64,000 nucleotides of DNA from assembly GCF_000770635.1 (NCBI RefSeq), contig NZ_AVBF01000006.1, positions 1 through 64,000 on the forward strand, written 5' to 3'. How positions within the stretch are numbered: position 1 is the stretch's first letter; every line of letters begins with the position of its first letter. The notes below the pieces were generated by a model, which was not told where the DNA came from, did not search any database, and was given only the letters and a program-made list of their open reading frames with translations. This DNA is from Pontibacillus yanchengensis Y32 (GTDB taxonomy: Bacteria > Bacillota > Bacilli > Bacillales > BH030062). The translations under genes were made by a program, and so were the position numbers. Below, piece by piece: positions 47,809 to 57,492 of the stretch.

Positions 47809-48678
47809 ATGAAAAATTATGAATTCCGCTTATGTCATATTCATTTGGCTTTGAATGGTAATCGCCGTTTACTGAGAAGATTTATGAAAGAAGACCCTGA
47901 TTTAATCCTTCCTTATTCGAAATCTATTGATCAACTCGCCTCCTTTTTACAAATCCCTCTAAAAAAATCTACTCGTGTGTTTCAGTTTATACACTCCAGT
48001 AATATGAAAAGTCTTACAACAACCTATTTCCAACAAGGTATTGTGCTAACAAATAACCACCCCATGTTTCCTTCTTACCTTAATCAAATTCCTGATCCGC
48101 CAATGGTTTTATTTTTTAATGGTGATTTATCTTTGTTAAGTCAATCTCCTTCTCTCAGTGTAGTAGGAACAAGAACTCCTTCCTCTAAAGCATATCCAAA
48201 AATGAAGAGTGTCCTAACACCATTAATAGAGCGGGGGTGCGTAATTGTTAGTGGTATGGCAAGAGGAATTGATACCTTTGCTCATAAATTAACAATCGAT
48301 TCAGGAGGTCGAACGATCGCTGTGCTTGCATTTGGTTTTAACCATTGCTATCCTTTAGAAAATCAGAGACTTATGGAAGAACTCAGAAGGGATCACCTCC
48401 TAGTTAGTGAATATCCTCCTCATATCAAACCTCAAAAATGGCATTTCCCTGAGCGTAACCGCCTTATTAGTGGTTTGAGCAAAGGAACATTAGTGATTGA
48501 AGCAAAAGAAAGAAGCGGATCACTTATTACTGTTGATCAAGCTTTGGAACAAGGAAAAGAAGTGTATGCGGTACCAGGGGAAATTACATCACCCATGTCA
48601 GTAGGATGTCATCGATTAATCCAACAGGGTGCTAAATTAGTCCAAAGCTCCTACGACATTGAGGAAGATTGGTTGTAA
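47809..48678 (+). CDS. dprA: DNA processing protein DprA
   Basis: DprA loads RecA on incoming single-stranded DNA during transformation. The 289 residues carry the Rossmann-like DprA core: VVGTRTPSS, VSGMARGIDTFAHK, GGRTIAVLAFGFNHCYP, FPERNRLISGLSKGTLVIEA and SGSLITVDQALEQGKEVYAVPG. ATG at 47809 follows AAAGGAT at eight bases. No other competence gene is in the window, so transformability is not shown. Confidence 0.94.
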   Translation: MKNYEFRLCHIHLALNGNRRLLRRFMKEDPDLILPYSKSIDQLASFLQIPLKKSTRVFQFIHSSNMKSLTTTYFQQGIVLTNNHPMFPSYLNQIPDPPMVLFFNGDLSLLSQSPSLSVVGTRTPSSKAYPKMKSVLTPLIERGCVIVSGMARGIDTFAHKLTIDSGGRTIAVLAFGFNHCYPLENQRLMEELRRDHLLVSEYPPHIKPQKWHFPERNRLISGLSKGTLVIEAKERSGSLITVDQALEQGKEVYAVPGEITSPMSVGCHRLIQQGAKLVQSSYDIEEDWL

Positions 48679-48758
48679 TATGGGAGGTACCTTTGTAGAA
48701 AAACGTCAAATTCCTGTATAAATCATCCATAAAATGAAAGATTTATCAATTTGTGCGT

Positions 48759-48787
48759 TTGACAAACTGAGATGAAATATTTAATAA
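48759..48787 (+). promoter_or_regulatory. SigA promoter of topA, with cre-like sequence
   Basis: TTGACA (48759-48764), a 17-base spacer and TAATAA (48782-48787) make a good promoter. Downstream, AATAAACGTTTTCA (48806-48819) agrees with the catabolite-response consensus at 12 of 14 positions but lacks the leading TG. That site is doubtful for a topoisomerase gene. Confidence 0.55.
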
Positions 48788-48873
48788 TAGGGAAGATTTT
48801 AAAATAATAAACGTTTTCAAAATAACAATAGAACTAACAACTGAAAATGAACCCCATTTGGGAGGAAACATAT

Positions 48874-50952
48874 ATGGCAGATTATCTGGTTATTGTAGAA
48901 TCACCAGCAAAAGCAAAAACAATAGAACGTTATTTAGGAAAAAAATATTCCGTAAAAGCATCAATGGGACACGTAATTGATTTACCTAAAAGTCAAATGG
49001 GTGTGAACGTGGAAGAAGACTATCAACCTAAGTACATTACAATAAGAGGTAAAGGACCTGTCCTGAAAGAATTGAAAACAGCCGCTAAGAAAGCGAAGAA
49101 AGTTTATCTAGCAGCCGACCCTGACAGAGAAGGGGAAGCAATTGCTTGGCATTTGGCACACAGCCTAAATATGGATGAAACATCTCAATGTAGAGTTGTG
49201 TTTAACGAAATTACGAAAGATGCTATAAAAGAATCATTTAAGAATCCTCGTACTATCGACATGGATTTAGTAGATGCCCAACAAGCAAGAAGGGTATTAG
49301 ACAGGTTGGTTGGTTACAATATCAGTCCATTATTATGGAAGAAAGTTAAAAAAGGACTCAGCGCTGGACGAGTACAATCCGTCGCTGTAAAGCTTATCAT
49401 TGATCGTGAGAATGAAATAAACGAATTTAAACCAGAAGAGTATTGGACAATAGAAGGTAACTTCCAAAAAGACAAAGAATCATTTGACGGTTCATTTTAT
49501 GGTTTAAACGGCAAAAAAGAAAAACTATCATCAAAAGAGGACGTTGATAGTGTTCTTGCAAAAATGCAAGGTAAAGACTTTACCGTTGATAAAATTAATA
49601 AAAGGGAAAGAAGAAGAAATCCGGCCGCCCCTTTTACAACTTCCTCCTTGCAACAGGAAGCAGCACGTAAGTTAAATTTCAAAGCAAAGAAAACGATGAT
49701 GCTTGCTCAACAACTCTATGAAGGTATAGAGTTAGGAAAAAAAGAAGGTACGGTTGGTCTGATAACCTATATGCGTACTGATTCTACAAGGATATCTCAA
49801 AGCGCTCAGAAAGAGTCTGCGGGTTATATAGAAGAGAAGTATGGCAAAACATATCTAGGGCAAGGAAGCCAAAAAACAAAGAATGCACAAAATGCACAAG
49901 ATGCTCACGAAGCAATAAGGCCAACATCAACAATACGTGATCCAAGAACAATAAAAGAATTCTTATCAAGAGATCAATTTCGTTTATATAAGTTAATTTG
50001 GGAGCGTTTTGTTGCAAGTCAAATGGCACCTGCCGTGATGGACACAATAACTGCTCATTTATTAAATGAAGATGTTGAATTTAGAGCTACTGGATCTAAA
50101 GTGAAATTCAAAGGTTTTATGAAGGTCTACGTTGAAGGAAGCGATGATAATAAAAAGGAAGAAGATAAGTACTTACCTGAGCTAGAAGAGGGTATGACTG
50201 TTAAGGCTTCCAAAATCGAACCAAACCAACACTTCACTCAGCCACCACCAAGATATACAGAAGCTCGTCTAGTTAGAACGTTGGAGGAAATGGGCATCGG
50301 ACGTCCATCTACTTATGCTCCCACATTAGATACTATTCAAAGACGTGGATATGTAAGCTTGGATAATAAACGATTTGTACCAACTGAGTTAGGTGAAATC
50401 GTAGTTGAATTATTAAGAGAGTATTTTCCTGAAATTATTAATGTGGACTTCACAGTTGAGATGGAAGGAAACTTGGACGCAGTTGAAGAAGGGAAAAAAC
50501 AGTGGATACAAGTTATCGATGATTTTTATCAAGACTTCGAAAAGCGACTAGAAAAGGCTGAAAAAGAAATGGAAGAAGTCGAGATTAAAGATGAACCCGC
50601 TGGTGTCACATGCGAAGAGTGCGGACATGAAATGGTGTACAAAATGGGACGTTACGGAAAATTCTTGGCATGCTCAAACTTCCCTGACTGTCGAAACACC
50701 AAGCCTATTCTAAAAGAGATTGGTGTAAAATGCCCTAAATGTAAAGAAGGTAACGTAGTTGAACGAAAAAGTAAAAAACGTCGTACCTTTTACGGATGTG
50801 ATCGTTTTCCGGAGTGTGACTTTATTTCTTGGGATAAACCTATTAGTCGCCCTTGTCCTAAATGTGAATCCTTATTGGTGGAGAAGAAAGCTAAAAAAGG
50901 TACACAAGTCCAATGTACATCTTGTAACTACAAGGAAGAAACACAACAATAA
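48874..50952 (+). CDS. topA: DNA topoisomerase I
   Basis: TopA relaxes negative supercoils. The 692-residue type IA enzyme has the TOPRIM start ([19 protein letters not shown]), [14 protein letters not shown], the active tyrosine in [14 protein letters not shown], and three C-terminal zinc ribbons (CEECGH...C, CPKCKEG...C, CPKCESL...CTSC). ATG at 48874 follows GGGAGGAAAC. In B. subtilis trmFO would follow; here a terminator and repeat copy D follow. Confidence 0.96.
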   Translation: MADYLVIVESPAKAKTIERYLGKKYSVKASMGHVIDLPKSQMGVNVEEDYQPKYITIRGKGPVLKELKTAAKKAKKVYLAADPDREGEAIAWHLAHSLNMDETSQCRVVFNEITKDAIKESFKNPRTIDMDLVDAQQARRVLDRLVGYNISPLLWKKVKKGLSAGRVQSVAVKLIIDRENEINEFKPEEYWTIEGNFQKDKESFDGSFYGLNGKKEKLSSKEDVDSVLAKMQGKDFTVDKINKRERRRNPAAPFTTSSLQQEAARKLNFKAKKTMMLAQQLYEGIELGKKEGTVGLITYMRTDSTRISQSAQKESAGYIEEKYGKTYLGQGSQKTKNAQNAQDAHEAIRPTSTIRDPRTIKEFLSRDQFRLYKLIWERFVASQMAPAVMDTITAHLLNEDVEFRATGSKVKFKGFMKVYVEGSDDNKKEEDKYLPELEEGMTVKASKIEPNQHFTQPPPRYTEARLVRTLEEMGIGRPSTYAPTLDTIQRRGYVSLDNKRFVPTELGEIVVELLREYFPEIINVDFTVEMEGNLDAVEEGKKQWIQVIDDFYQDFEKRLEKAEKEMEEVEIKDEPAGVTCEECGHEMVYKMGRYGKFLACSNFPDCRNTKPILKEIGVKCPKCKEGNVVERKSKKRRTFYGCDRFPECDFISWDKPISRPCPKCESLLVEKKAKKGTQVQCTSCNYKEETQQ

Positions 50953-50961
50953 AAAAGAACC

Positions 50962-51004
50962 AACCTGGCTTCCCTTACCATTGGAAGCCAGGTTTTTTAT
51001 TTTG
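50962..51004 (+). terminator. Terminator after topA
   Basis: AACCTGGCTTCC and GGAAGCCAGGTT form a 12-bp stem around CTTACCATT, followed by TTTTATTTT. Confidence 0.9.
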
Positions 51005-51144
51005 GACTTAGTATAATTTGTACGTATTTTTGTTAATTAGTAAATAAAAAGTAACTGTTATTCATGATAAGAGGGCATAATATGGAAGACATAGTTTTCG
51101 AGATGCTTATTGGGAAGGAGTAAGTCCGATACATAAAAAGGGTT

Positions 51145-51331
51145 AGGGATGGGTGGGAAACGGCTCGCGTCCTGCGGGGGGCCCTACACGACGTAGGGTC
51201 GTTCGACGTTGTCACACGATGTGACGGTTTTAGTCGAACCTCCCCTTCTCAAGCTACCTTCGGGGAAATGCACCCTCAGGGGATATCGCCGACCTCTTTC
51301 TCCCGAGTCTCCCCGTTTCCCACCCATCCCT
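51145..51331. repeat. Branched hairpin of copy D (GGGTGGG module)
   Basis: The arms AGGGATGGGTGGGAAACGG and CCGTTTCCCACCCATCCCT are perfect complements. The interior has GTAGGG/CCCTAC, GTTCGAC/GTCGAAC and GTCACA/TGTGAC. Compared with copy C, the inner palindrome CTCCCGCGGGAG is shortened to CTCGGGAG (reverse strand), by a four-base loss that still leaves a palindrome. Confidence 0.85.
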
Positions 51332-51666
51332 GCTGAAATGTTACGATAGGACTCTCGGAAATACGTTGGACATCTTCTAACGGACATATATGCTCTTATT
51401 TACTGTAAAAAACTTATTTTGGAGAGGCTAACGGACATATGATACCTTATTTGTGAAAAAACACACTATATTAAGGTGATTTTGGCTTAATAGCGTACTG
51501 TATGTCCGTTACGAATGCAAAATAGCCTTTAAATCGAAGGATAAGAGACTATATGTCCGCATAGCATCACCTTGTGTCATAATTCATTCCTCGCTTCGTG
51601 AATACCATGATTCCGAAGCAGTCCCACTCTAATCTGGCCATGTTTCCGTTCATCCCAACAACAGTA

Positions 51667-51795
51667 AAGGTGGCCGTGGAACGACGAGACTCCCGCCGGA
51701 GAAAGATGTAGGCAAGACCCCGCAAAGCCCCGCTTTTGGGCTTGAGGAGGCTTGGCAGCTCGCCGGCAGGACGCGAGTTGTTCCACGGCCACCTT
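51667..51795. repeat. Branched hairpin of copy D (GTGGCC module)
   Basis: The arms AAGGTGGCCGTGGAAC and GTTCCACGGCCACCTT are perfect. The interior is the short form without the GTTCGAC block, as in copy C. Copy A has the same flanks but the long form, so the block has been gained or lost between otherwise similar copies. Confidence 0.85.
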
Positions 51796-52019
51796 TATTC
51801 CATTTAAAGCAACGGAAACATCTATCATCCCCAAATTATCTCAACTTCAAGTCTTCAACATAATGGGGCTATTCTGGAATATGGAAGAAGCTATTTCAAA
51901 CGTCTAAATTGTAATAAAGTAACTATTAATACATGATAAATTCCAAGGTATTAAAGTATATATATTTTTATAATTCTAATAAGTTTTTGTAAAGATTACG
52001 AATGAATATAAAACTTTAT

Positions 52020-52049
52020 TTGACACCTATTTCTCACTAAAGCTATAAT
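52020..52049 (+). promoter_or_regulatory. Upstream promoter P1 of xerC region
   Basis: TTGACA (52020-52025), an 18-base spacer and TATAAT (52044-52049) form a near-consensus promoter about 190 bases before xerC. The stretch 51871-52236 otherwise holds no recognisable gene. Confidence 0.6.
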
Positions 52050-52139
52050 CTACGAGTGGTAAGGAAAAGTGCTTGACAGAAATTTGAATAATATCCATTC
52101 AATGGTCTAGACTGATAAAAGTTAGTAAATTGAATTAAA

Positions 52140-52168
52140 TTGATAACAATTCAGAATTTTGTTACAAT
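52140..52168 (+). promoter_or_regulatory. Promoter P2 of xerC-hslVU-codY
   Basis: TTGATA (52140-52145), a 17-base spacer and TACAAT (52163-52168) give a start near 52175, about 60 bases before xerC. The downstream genes xerC, hslV, hslU and codY are closely spaced with no hairpins between them. Confidence 0.65.
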
Positions 52169-52236
52169 TTAGTAAAGTTTATTGCATAAGGTATAGAACT
52201 GTGTTACTATTTAAACGCCTTATGTGGGGTGATGGA

Positions 52237-53136
52237 ATGGAAATTCAAGAGGAAAGAAAGGCATTCATTGAATACTTACAAATTGAAAAAAATGCTTCCG
52301 CTAATACCATTCAATTTTACGAATACGATTTGGATTCATTTCTGCAATTTCTAAATAAAGAGGCTATCACTTCTTTATTAGATGTGGATTATGCTGTGAT
52401 TCGTATTTTTTTAACTGATTTATACGATAAACAAATGTCTAGAAGATCAGTGTCACGGAAGCTATCGAGTTTACGAATGTTTTATCGATTTCTAGAAAGA
52501 GAAGGTAAAATAGAGTTTAACCCCTTTTTAAATATTTCCTTACCGAAAATGAACAAACCAATTCCTGAGTTTTTATATGAAGAAGAACTGGAAAAGCTTT
52601 TTCACGTAAGTGATTTAAAAACTCCTCTCGGGAAACGGAACCAAGCGATATTAGAATTACTATATGCAACTGGCATGCGTGTGAGTGAATGTGTAAAACT
52701 GAGCATAGAAGACATTGACTTTTCTTTAGGTACACTTCTAGTAAAAGGGAAGGGTAGAAAAGAGCGGTACGTACCATTTGGTAGCTTTGCTCAGAGCGCA
52801 TTATCAGATTATATTTCTAATGGTAGGAGCCAACTATTAACAAAATCAAATCAAACTACCCAATACGTTTTTTTAAATGCAAAAGGCACTCCTCTTACGG
52901 ATAGAGGGTTGAGGAAAGTTTTGGATCAAATGGTTCAAAAAGCAGCTTTAACTATTCATGTACATCCTCATAAGTTGAGGCATACCTTTGCAACTCACAT
53001 GTTAAATGAAGGGGCAGATTTACGGTCTGTACAAGAATTATTAGGTCATGAACATTTGTCCTCTACACAAATTTACACTCATGTAACAAAAGACCATTTG
53101 CGTAAAATATATAATAATAGTCATCCAAGAGCTTAA
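52237..53136 (+). CDS. xerC: Tyrosine recombinase XerC (CodV)
   Basis: XerC, with XerD, resolves chromosome dimers at dif. The 299 residues have an N-terminal SAM-like core-binding domain and the catalytic residues Arg in TGMRVSE, Lys in [10 protein letters not shown], His and Arg in [14 protein letters not shown], His in LGHEHLSS and Tyr in TQIYTH. ATG at 52237 follows GGGGTGATGG. Linkage to hslVU and codY identifies it as the housekeeping recombinase rather than a phage integrase. Confidence 0.95.
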   Translation: MEIQEERKAFIEYLQIEKNASANTIQFYEYDLDSFLQFLNKEAITSLLDVDYAVIRIFLTDLYDKQMSRRSVSRKLSSLRMFYRFLEREGKIEFNPFLNISLPKMNKPIPEFLYEEELEKLFHVSDLKTPLGKRNQAILELLYATGMRVSECVKLSIEDIDFSLGTLLVKGKGRKERYVPFGSFAQSALSDYISNGRSQLLTKSNQTTQYVFLNAKGTPLTDRGLRKVLDQMVQKAALTIHVHPHKLRHTFATHMLNEGADLRSVQELLGHEHLSSTQIYTHVTKDHLRKIYNNSHPRA

Positions 53137-53167
53137 GGTGATAAACGAATGGGAAGAGGTGGATAGG

Positions 53168-53716
53168 TTGGAACAACAATTTCATGCTACAACTATTTTT
53201 GCCGTCAGACATAATGGCCAAAGTGCTATGAGTGGTGATGGTCAAGTTACATTTGGTAATGCGGTGGTAATGAAACATAAAGCAAAAAAAGTTCGTACAT
53301 TATACAAAGGGCAAGTTTTGGCTGGTTTTGCTGGTTCTGTTGCAGATGCCTTTACACTATTTGAAAAATTTGAAGCAAAGCTAGAAGCATTTGATGGCAA
53401 TTTGCAAAGAGCTGCAGTGGAACTGGCTAAAGAGTGGCGAAGTGATAAAGTGCTTCGAAAATTAGAGGCTATGCTTATTGTGATGAATAAAGATACGATG
53501 CTGTTAGTTTCTGGAACTGGTGAAGTTATTGAGCCGGATGACGATATACTGGCAATAGGTTCTGGTGGGCATTACGCTTTAAGTGCTGGAAGAGCATTGA
53601 AGAGATATGCTGATCACAAAACAGCAGGTGAAATTGCACAGGCAGCATTAGAAGTTGCAGGTGAGATTTGTGTTTATACAAACAATGAGATTGTATTAGA
53701 AGTGTTAGGTGAGTAA
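53168..53716 (+). CDS. hslV: HslV (ClpQ) peptidase subunit
   Basis: HslV is the peptidase ring of the HslVU protease. The 182-residue product has [44 protein letters not shown] and [15 protein letters not shown]. subtilis CodW is described as using an N-terminal serine ahead of FHATTIFAV; here the residues before FHATT are Met-Glu-Gln-Gln, with no serine. The TTG start at 53168 follows GAGGTGG. An upstream GTG (53138) in frame gives ten more residues and cannot be fully excluded. Confidence 0.9.
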   Translation: MEQQFHATTIFAVRHNGQSAMSGDGQVTFGNAVVMKHKAKKVRTLYKGQVLAGFAGSVADAFTLFEKFEAKLEAFDGNLQRAAVELAKEWRSDKVLRKLEAMLIVMNKDTMLLVSGTGEVIEPDDDILAIGSGGHYALSAGRALKRYADHKTAGEIAQAALEVAGEICVYTNNEIVLEVLGE

Positions 53717-53730
53717 AGGAGGACGTAAAT

Positions 53731-55122
53731 ATGTCTGATAATCTTACTCCACGTCAAATCGTGGAAAAACTTGATCAATATATAATTGGCCAAAATAATG
53801 CCAAGAAATCAGTATCGATTGCTTTACGTAACCGTTATCGACGTATGCAACTTGATGATAAACTTAAGGAAGAAATTGTCCCTAAAAACATATTAATGAT
53901 TGGCCCTACAGGAGTAGGGAAAACAGAAATTGCTCGCCGTTTAGCTAAGCTAGTAGGAGCACCTTTTATAAAAGTAGAAGCAACAAAGTTTACGGAAGTA
54001 GGCTATGTTGGCCGAGATGTAGAATCAATGATTCGTGATTTAATGGAAACTTCAGTACGAATGGTGAAAGAAGAGAAAATGGAAGGTGTGAAAGATCGTG
54101 CTGAAGAGATGGCTAACCAACGAATAGTAGAGTTATTGGTTCCGGAAAAGAAAAAACAAAACAATTTTAAAAACCCATTAGAAATGTTCTTCAATCAGCA
54201 ACAAGATCAAAATCAACAAGAAACAACCCAAGAAGAGCAAGATATTGAGCAAAAACGAAAACGTAGAGCACAGCAACTTGCTATGGGGGAACTTGAGGAT
54301 CATATGGTTACAGTTGAACTAGATGAACAACAACCTTCTATGTTTGATATGTTACAAGGCTCGGGTATGGAACAGATGGGGATGAACATGCAAGATGCAT
54401 TTAGTCAATTCATGCCCAAGAAGACAAAGAAGCGTCGTTTGACTGTTGCTGAAGCTCGTAAAGTACTTACTCAATCCGAGGCACAAAAACTGATTGATAT
54501 GGATGAGGTTTCTCAAGAAGCTGTGACGAAAGTAGAGCAATCTGGCATGATTTTCATTGATGAGATTGATAAGGTAGCTGGTCAAAGTGAACAATCGGCT
54601 AATGTATCTCGTGAAGGGGTTCAACGTGATATACTTCCGATTGTAGAAGGTTCTACAGTCACAACTAAGTATGGACCAGTAAAAACAGACCATATTCTCT
54701 TCTTTGCTGCTGGGGCATTTCATATGTCAAAGCCATCAGACCTTATACCTGAGCTTCAGGGTCGTTTTCCTATTCGCGTAGAATTAGAGAAACTAACGGT
54801 ACAAGACTTTGTCAATATCTTAACGGAACCTTCTAATGCTTTGTTAAAGCAATATAAAGCACTTCTAGAAACTGAAGGTATAAATGTTGAATTTTCTGAC
54901 GAAGCTGTAACTAGACTTGCAGAAGTAGCGTTTGAAGTAAATCAGGATACAGATAACATAGGAGCTCGTCGTTTACACACCATTTTAGAAAAGCTATTAG
55001 AAGACTTATCTTTTGAAGCACCTGATGTCAATATGGAAACAATTGAAATCACTAAAACCTATGTAGACGACAAATTAGCTTCGATTGCGAAAAATAAAGA
55101 TTTAAGTCAATTTATTCTATAG
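53731..55122 (+). CDS. hslU: HslU (ClpY) ATPase
   Basis: HslU unfolds substrates and passes them to HslV. The 463 residues have [20 protein letters not shown]-type N-terminus ([15 protein letters not shown]), Walker [15 protein letters not shown], the [10 protein letters not shown] pore loop, a Gln/Glu-rich I domain (about 145-235), Walker B IFIDEIDK and sensor sequence [32 protein letters not shown] precedes the ATG. Confidence 0.96.
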   Translation: MSDNLTPRQIVEKLDQYIIGQNNAKKSVSIALRNRYRRMQLDDKLKEEIVPKNILMIGPTGVGKTEIARRLAKLVGAPFIKVEATKFTEVGYVGRDVESMIRDLMETSVRMVKEEKMEGVKDRAEEMANQRIVELLVPEKKKQNNFKNPLEMFFNQQQDQNQQETTQEEQDIEQKRKRRAQQLAMGELEDHMVTVELDEQQPSMFDMLQGSGMEQMGMNMQDAFSQFMPKKTKKRRLTVAEARKVLTQSEAQKLIDMDEVSQEAVTKVEQSGMIFIDEIDKVAGQSEQSANVSREGVQRDILPIVEGSTVTTKYGPVKTDHILFFAAGAFHMSKPSDLIPELQGRFPIRVELEKLTVQDFVNILTEPSNALLKQYKALLETEGINVEFSDEAVTRLAEVAFEVNQDTDNIGARRLHTILEKLLEDLSFEAPDVNMETIEITKTYVDDKLASIAKNKDLSQFIL

Positions 55123-55146
55123 CTAAGTCAGAACAGGAGGATCACT

Positions 55147-55926
55147 ATGAAATTATTAGAGCGAGCACGTAATATTAATGCGATGCTACAAACAACAACA
55201 GGCAAATCAGTGAATTTTAATGATATGTCAGAAACACTAAGGGATACGATTGGTGCAAATACATTTATCTTAAGTCGTAGAGGTAAGTTATTAGGTTTTG
55301 CAATTAAGCAGGAAATTGAAAATGAACGTATGAAGAATATGCTAGAGCAACGCCAATTCCCTGAAGAATACACTCAAAATTTATTTAACATTAAAGAAAC
55401 AACGTCCAATATTGATATTAATAGCGAATTCACTGCGTTTCCAGTGGAGAACCGTGATTTGTTTAAGAACGGATTAACCACGATTGTCCCTATAATCGGT
55501 GGTGGAGAACGTTTAGGAACGTTAATCTTAAGTCGTATAACAGAAAGCTTTAACGAGGATGACTTATTACTTGCAGAATACGGAGCCACAGTGGTGGGTA
55601 TGGAAATTCTTCATGAAAAAGCAGAAGAAATCGAGTTAGAGGCACGTAGTAAAGCTGTAGTACAAATGGCTATTAGTTCCTTATCTTATAGTGAATTAGA
55701 AGCAATTGAGCATATTTTTGAAGAACTTGAAGGCAATGAAGGTTTGCTAGTTGCAAGTAAGATAGCGGACCGTGTAGGTATTACACGTTCAGTAATTGTG
55801 AATGCATTGCGTAAATTAGAAAGTGCTGGTGTTATCGAATCACGTTCTCTTGGAATGAAAGGAACGTATATTAAGGTATTAAACGACAAATTTCTACACG
55901 AATTACAAAACATGCGTTTGAACTAG
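55147..55926 (+). CDS. codY: Global nutrient regulator CodY
   Basis: CodY represses many genes when GTP and branched-chain amino acids are abundant. The 259-residue product starts [20 protein letters not shown], has an N-terminal GAF domain (about 1-155) and a winged helix-turn-helix with [20 protein letters not shown] and [23 protein letters not shown] precedes it, 24 bases after hslU. In B. subtilis CodY also represses the adjacent fla/che operon. Confidence 0.97.
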   Translation: MKLLERARNINAMLQTTTGKSVNFNDMSETLRDTIGANTFILSRRGKLLGFAIKQEIENERMKNMLEQRQFPEEYTQNLFNIKETTSNIDINSEFTAFPVENRDLFKNGLTTIVPIIGGGERLGTLILSRITESFNEDDLLLAEYGATVVGMEILHEKAEEIELEARSKAVVQMAISSLSYSELEAIEHIFEELEGNEGLLVASKIADRVGITRSVIVNALRKLESAGVIESRSLGMKGTYIKVLNDKFLHELQNMRLN

Positions 55927-55934
55927 ATATGAGG

Positions 55935-55975
55935 AAAAATATCCCTTCTCCATTCGAGAAGGGATATTTTTTTTG
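55935..55975 (+). terminator. Terminator after codY
   Basis: AAATATCCCTTCTC and GAGAAGGGATATTT form a 14-bp stem around CATTC, followed by TTTTTGGGGG. Confidence 0.92.
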
Positions 55976-56260
55976 GGGGTCTTAAAAAAATCTTTACACA
56001 TAGTACATTTCTTTTAGATGCCATATGTGTCATAATAATACCTAGTTGGAAAAATGTAACCGGAATGCGAAAATTGTCGTAAAATCTCACTTGACGTCAA
56101 GGTTTGTATGTAGGTAAATAGTCTAGTATTTACAAGAAATTTGTAGAAATATAGGTTAAATAGGGAATTAATCTCATAGACATTCAGTCTTGTATTTCTT
56201 ACAATTACCGTAGAAACTAGGTCTCACTACTTAATAATTTGGTTAAAAAGGAGGGGGAAA
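55976..56260 (+). promoter_or_regulatory. Upstream region of the fla/che operon
   Basis: This gap of about 285 bases leads into flgB. TTGACG (56091-56096), 18 bases and TAAATA (56115-56120) form a possible SigA promoter; the -35 lies in a perfect TTGACGTCAA palindrome. AATTGTCGTAAAATC (56072-56086) fits the CodY consensus at 11 of 15 positions. Inverted arms GTAAATA/TATTTAC (56114-56120, 56127-56133) overlap the -10, and ACACATA/TATGTGT arms lie at 55996 and 56024. I do not see a SigD promoter. Individual assignments are weak. Confidence 0.4.
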
Positions 56261-56656
56261 ATGAAACTCTTTGGGAGCACATTTCAAGCGTTAGAAAACT
56301 CCATGAACTACGCATCAAAAAAGAATCAAACAATTACCAATAACATAGCAAATGTCGATACCCCTAATTTTAAGTCAAAAAATGTGGTTTTTAAGGATGT
56401 TTTAGCAAGTGAAGTAAACAGCTCCATACAAACGAAACGCACCAATGAAAAACACATACCTTTTAGCAGCTCTGAGGGTAAATCCTATAAAGTAGTAACA
56501 AATTCAAATACGTCTTATAACCACAATGGTAATAACGTTGATATGGATAAAGAAATGTCAGACTTAGCGAAAAATCAAATCTATTATCAAGCTTTAGTAG
56601 ATCGGCTGAATGGTAAGTTCAGAAGCCTTCAAAGCGTTCTGAAAGGTGGTCAATAA
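56261..56656 (+). CDS. flgB: Flagellar basal-body rod protein FlgB
   Basis: FlgB forms part of the proximal rod. The 131-residue protein has LENSMNYASKKNQTITNNIANVDTP near its start, the typical rod signature (NNIANVDTPNFKS). AAGGAGGGGG precedes the ATG. It opens the fla/che operon. Confidence 0.94.
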   Translation: MKLFGSTFQALENSMNYASKKNQTITNNIANVDTPNFKSKNVVFKDVLASEVNSSIQTKRTNEKHIPFSSSEGKSYKVVTNSNTSYNHNGNNVDMDKEMSDLAKNQIYYQALVDRLNGKFRSLQSVLKGGQ

Positions 56657-56658
56657 TA

Positions 56659-57114
56659 ATGGGGATATTTAATGGACTAAATGCAAGTGCCAGTGCACTT
56701 ACAGCGCAACGCTTAAGAATGGATGTTGTATCTTCCAATCTGGCAAATGCCGAAACAACTAGAGCCTCCCAGACCGAGGATGGTCAATGGCAACCTTATC
56801 GAAGAAAGACAGTAACATTCCAACCGAATGGTCAATCATTTCAGTCTCATTTACAAAGTGCGATGGGTTCCTCATCTAATACAGCACAGGGTGTTGAAGT
56901 TACTGATATTAAAGAAGACCCAGAACCTTTCAAGATGATGTACAATCCTAATCATCCAGATGCAAATGACGAGGGATATGTAGCTATGCCAAATGTTGAT
57001 CCACTAAAAGAAATGGTTGATCTAATGAGTGCTACTCGATCATATGAAGCAAATGTAACGGCAATGAATGCTAATAAAAGCATGCTTATGAAAGCATTGG
57101 AAATTGGTAGATAA
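56659..57114 (+). CDS. flgC: Flagellar basal-body rod protein FlgC
   Basis: FlgC is the second proximal rod protein. The 151 residues have SALTAQRLRMDVVSSNLANA and, at the C-terminus, PNVDPLKEMVDLMSATRSYE, followed by NVTAMNANKSMLMKALEIGR. It starts two bases after flgB. Confidence 0.95.
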   Translation: MGIFNGLNASASALTAQRLRMDVVSSNLANAETTRASQTEDGQWQPYRRKTVTFQPNGQSFQSHLQSAMGSSSNTAQGVEVTDIKEDPEPFKMMYNPNHPDANDEGYVAMPNVDPLKEMVDLMSATRSYEANVTAMNANKSMLMKALEIGR

Positions 57115-57131
57115 TAAGAGGGGGATTAGAC

Positions 57132-57443
57132 ATGAACAATATGGGAGCCTCGATTTCTTCCCTACAACAACTACAACCACAAACAGAAGCAACCAAAACA
57201 AAAGCATCTCCAGCTGAAGTGCAATCAGCATTTGCTGATAGCCTGAAAAATGCAATCAACAATGTTAATAAAGCATCAGTAACATCGAACCAAATGACAG
57301 AAAAACTCGCAAAAGGTGACGTTGATAACCTCCATGAAGTAATGGTTACAGCTCAGAAATCTAGTGTAACTTTACAAACAGCTGTTCAGGTACAGGGGAA
57401 GGTCATCGATGCATATAAAGAAATATCAAGAATGCAAGTATGA
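57132..57443 (+). CDS. fliE: Flagellar hook-basal body protein FliE
   Basis: FliE joins the MS ring to the rod. The 103-residue protein has FADSLKNAINNVNKASVTSN, DVDNLHEVMVTAQKSSVTLQTAVQ and the IDAYKEISRMQV end. AGAGGGGGATTAGAC precedes the start. Confidence 0.94.
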   Translation: MNNMGASISSLQQLQPQTEATKTKASPAEVQSAFADSLKNAINNVNKASVTSNQMTEKLAKGDVDNLHEVMVTAQKSSVTLQTAVQVQGKVIDAYKEISRMQV

Positions 57444-57492
57444 TCATGTCTTAAAGGCATGATTAAGAACGTTTTTGACGACGGGGGCTATT

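Larger units (their letters stand above)
51071..51870 (+). repeat. Long palindromic intergenic repeat, copy D
   Basis: This complete copy is about 800 bp, the inverted counterpart of copy C. The left end (GAGGGCATAATATGGAAGAC, 51071) is diverged from the terminal repeat; the right end reads CTTCAAGTCTTCAACATAAT up to 51863. It contains a GGGTGGG-type hairpin (51145-51331), forward GGACATA motifs near 51380 and 51430, reverse motifs near 51501 and 51552, and a GTGGCC-type hairpin (51667-51795). It lies between topA and xerC, where trmFO is expected. Short open frames are not shared in a consistent way and are considered spurious. Confidence 0.92.

Noticed and set aside
48806-48819. Catabolite-response element in the topA leader
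   Set aside because: It lacks the leading TG of the consensus, and carbon control of topA would be unexpected; probably chance in AT-rich DNA.
52159-52236. N-terminal extension of XerC by 26 residues from the open frame
   Set aside because: The extension overlaps promoter P2 and lacks a ribosome-binding site; ATG at 52237 has GGGGTGATGG and matches family length.
52237-53136. XerC as a phage or genomic-island integrase
   Set aside because: It is in the conserved xerC-hslV-hslU-codY cluster with housekeeping-type sequence, and no attachment-site pair or phage genes are present.
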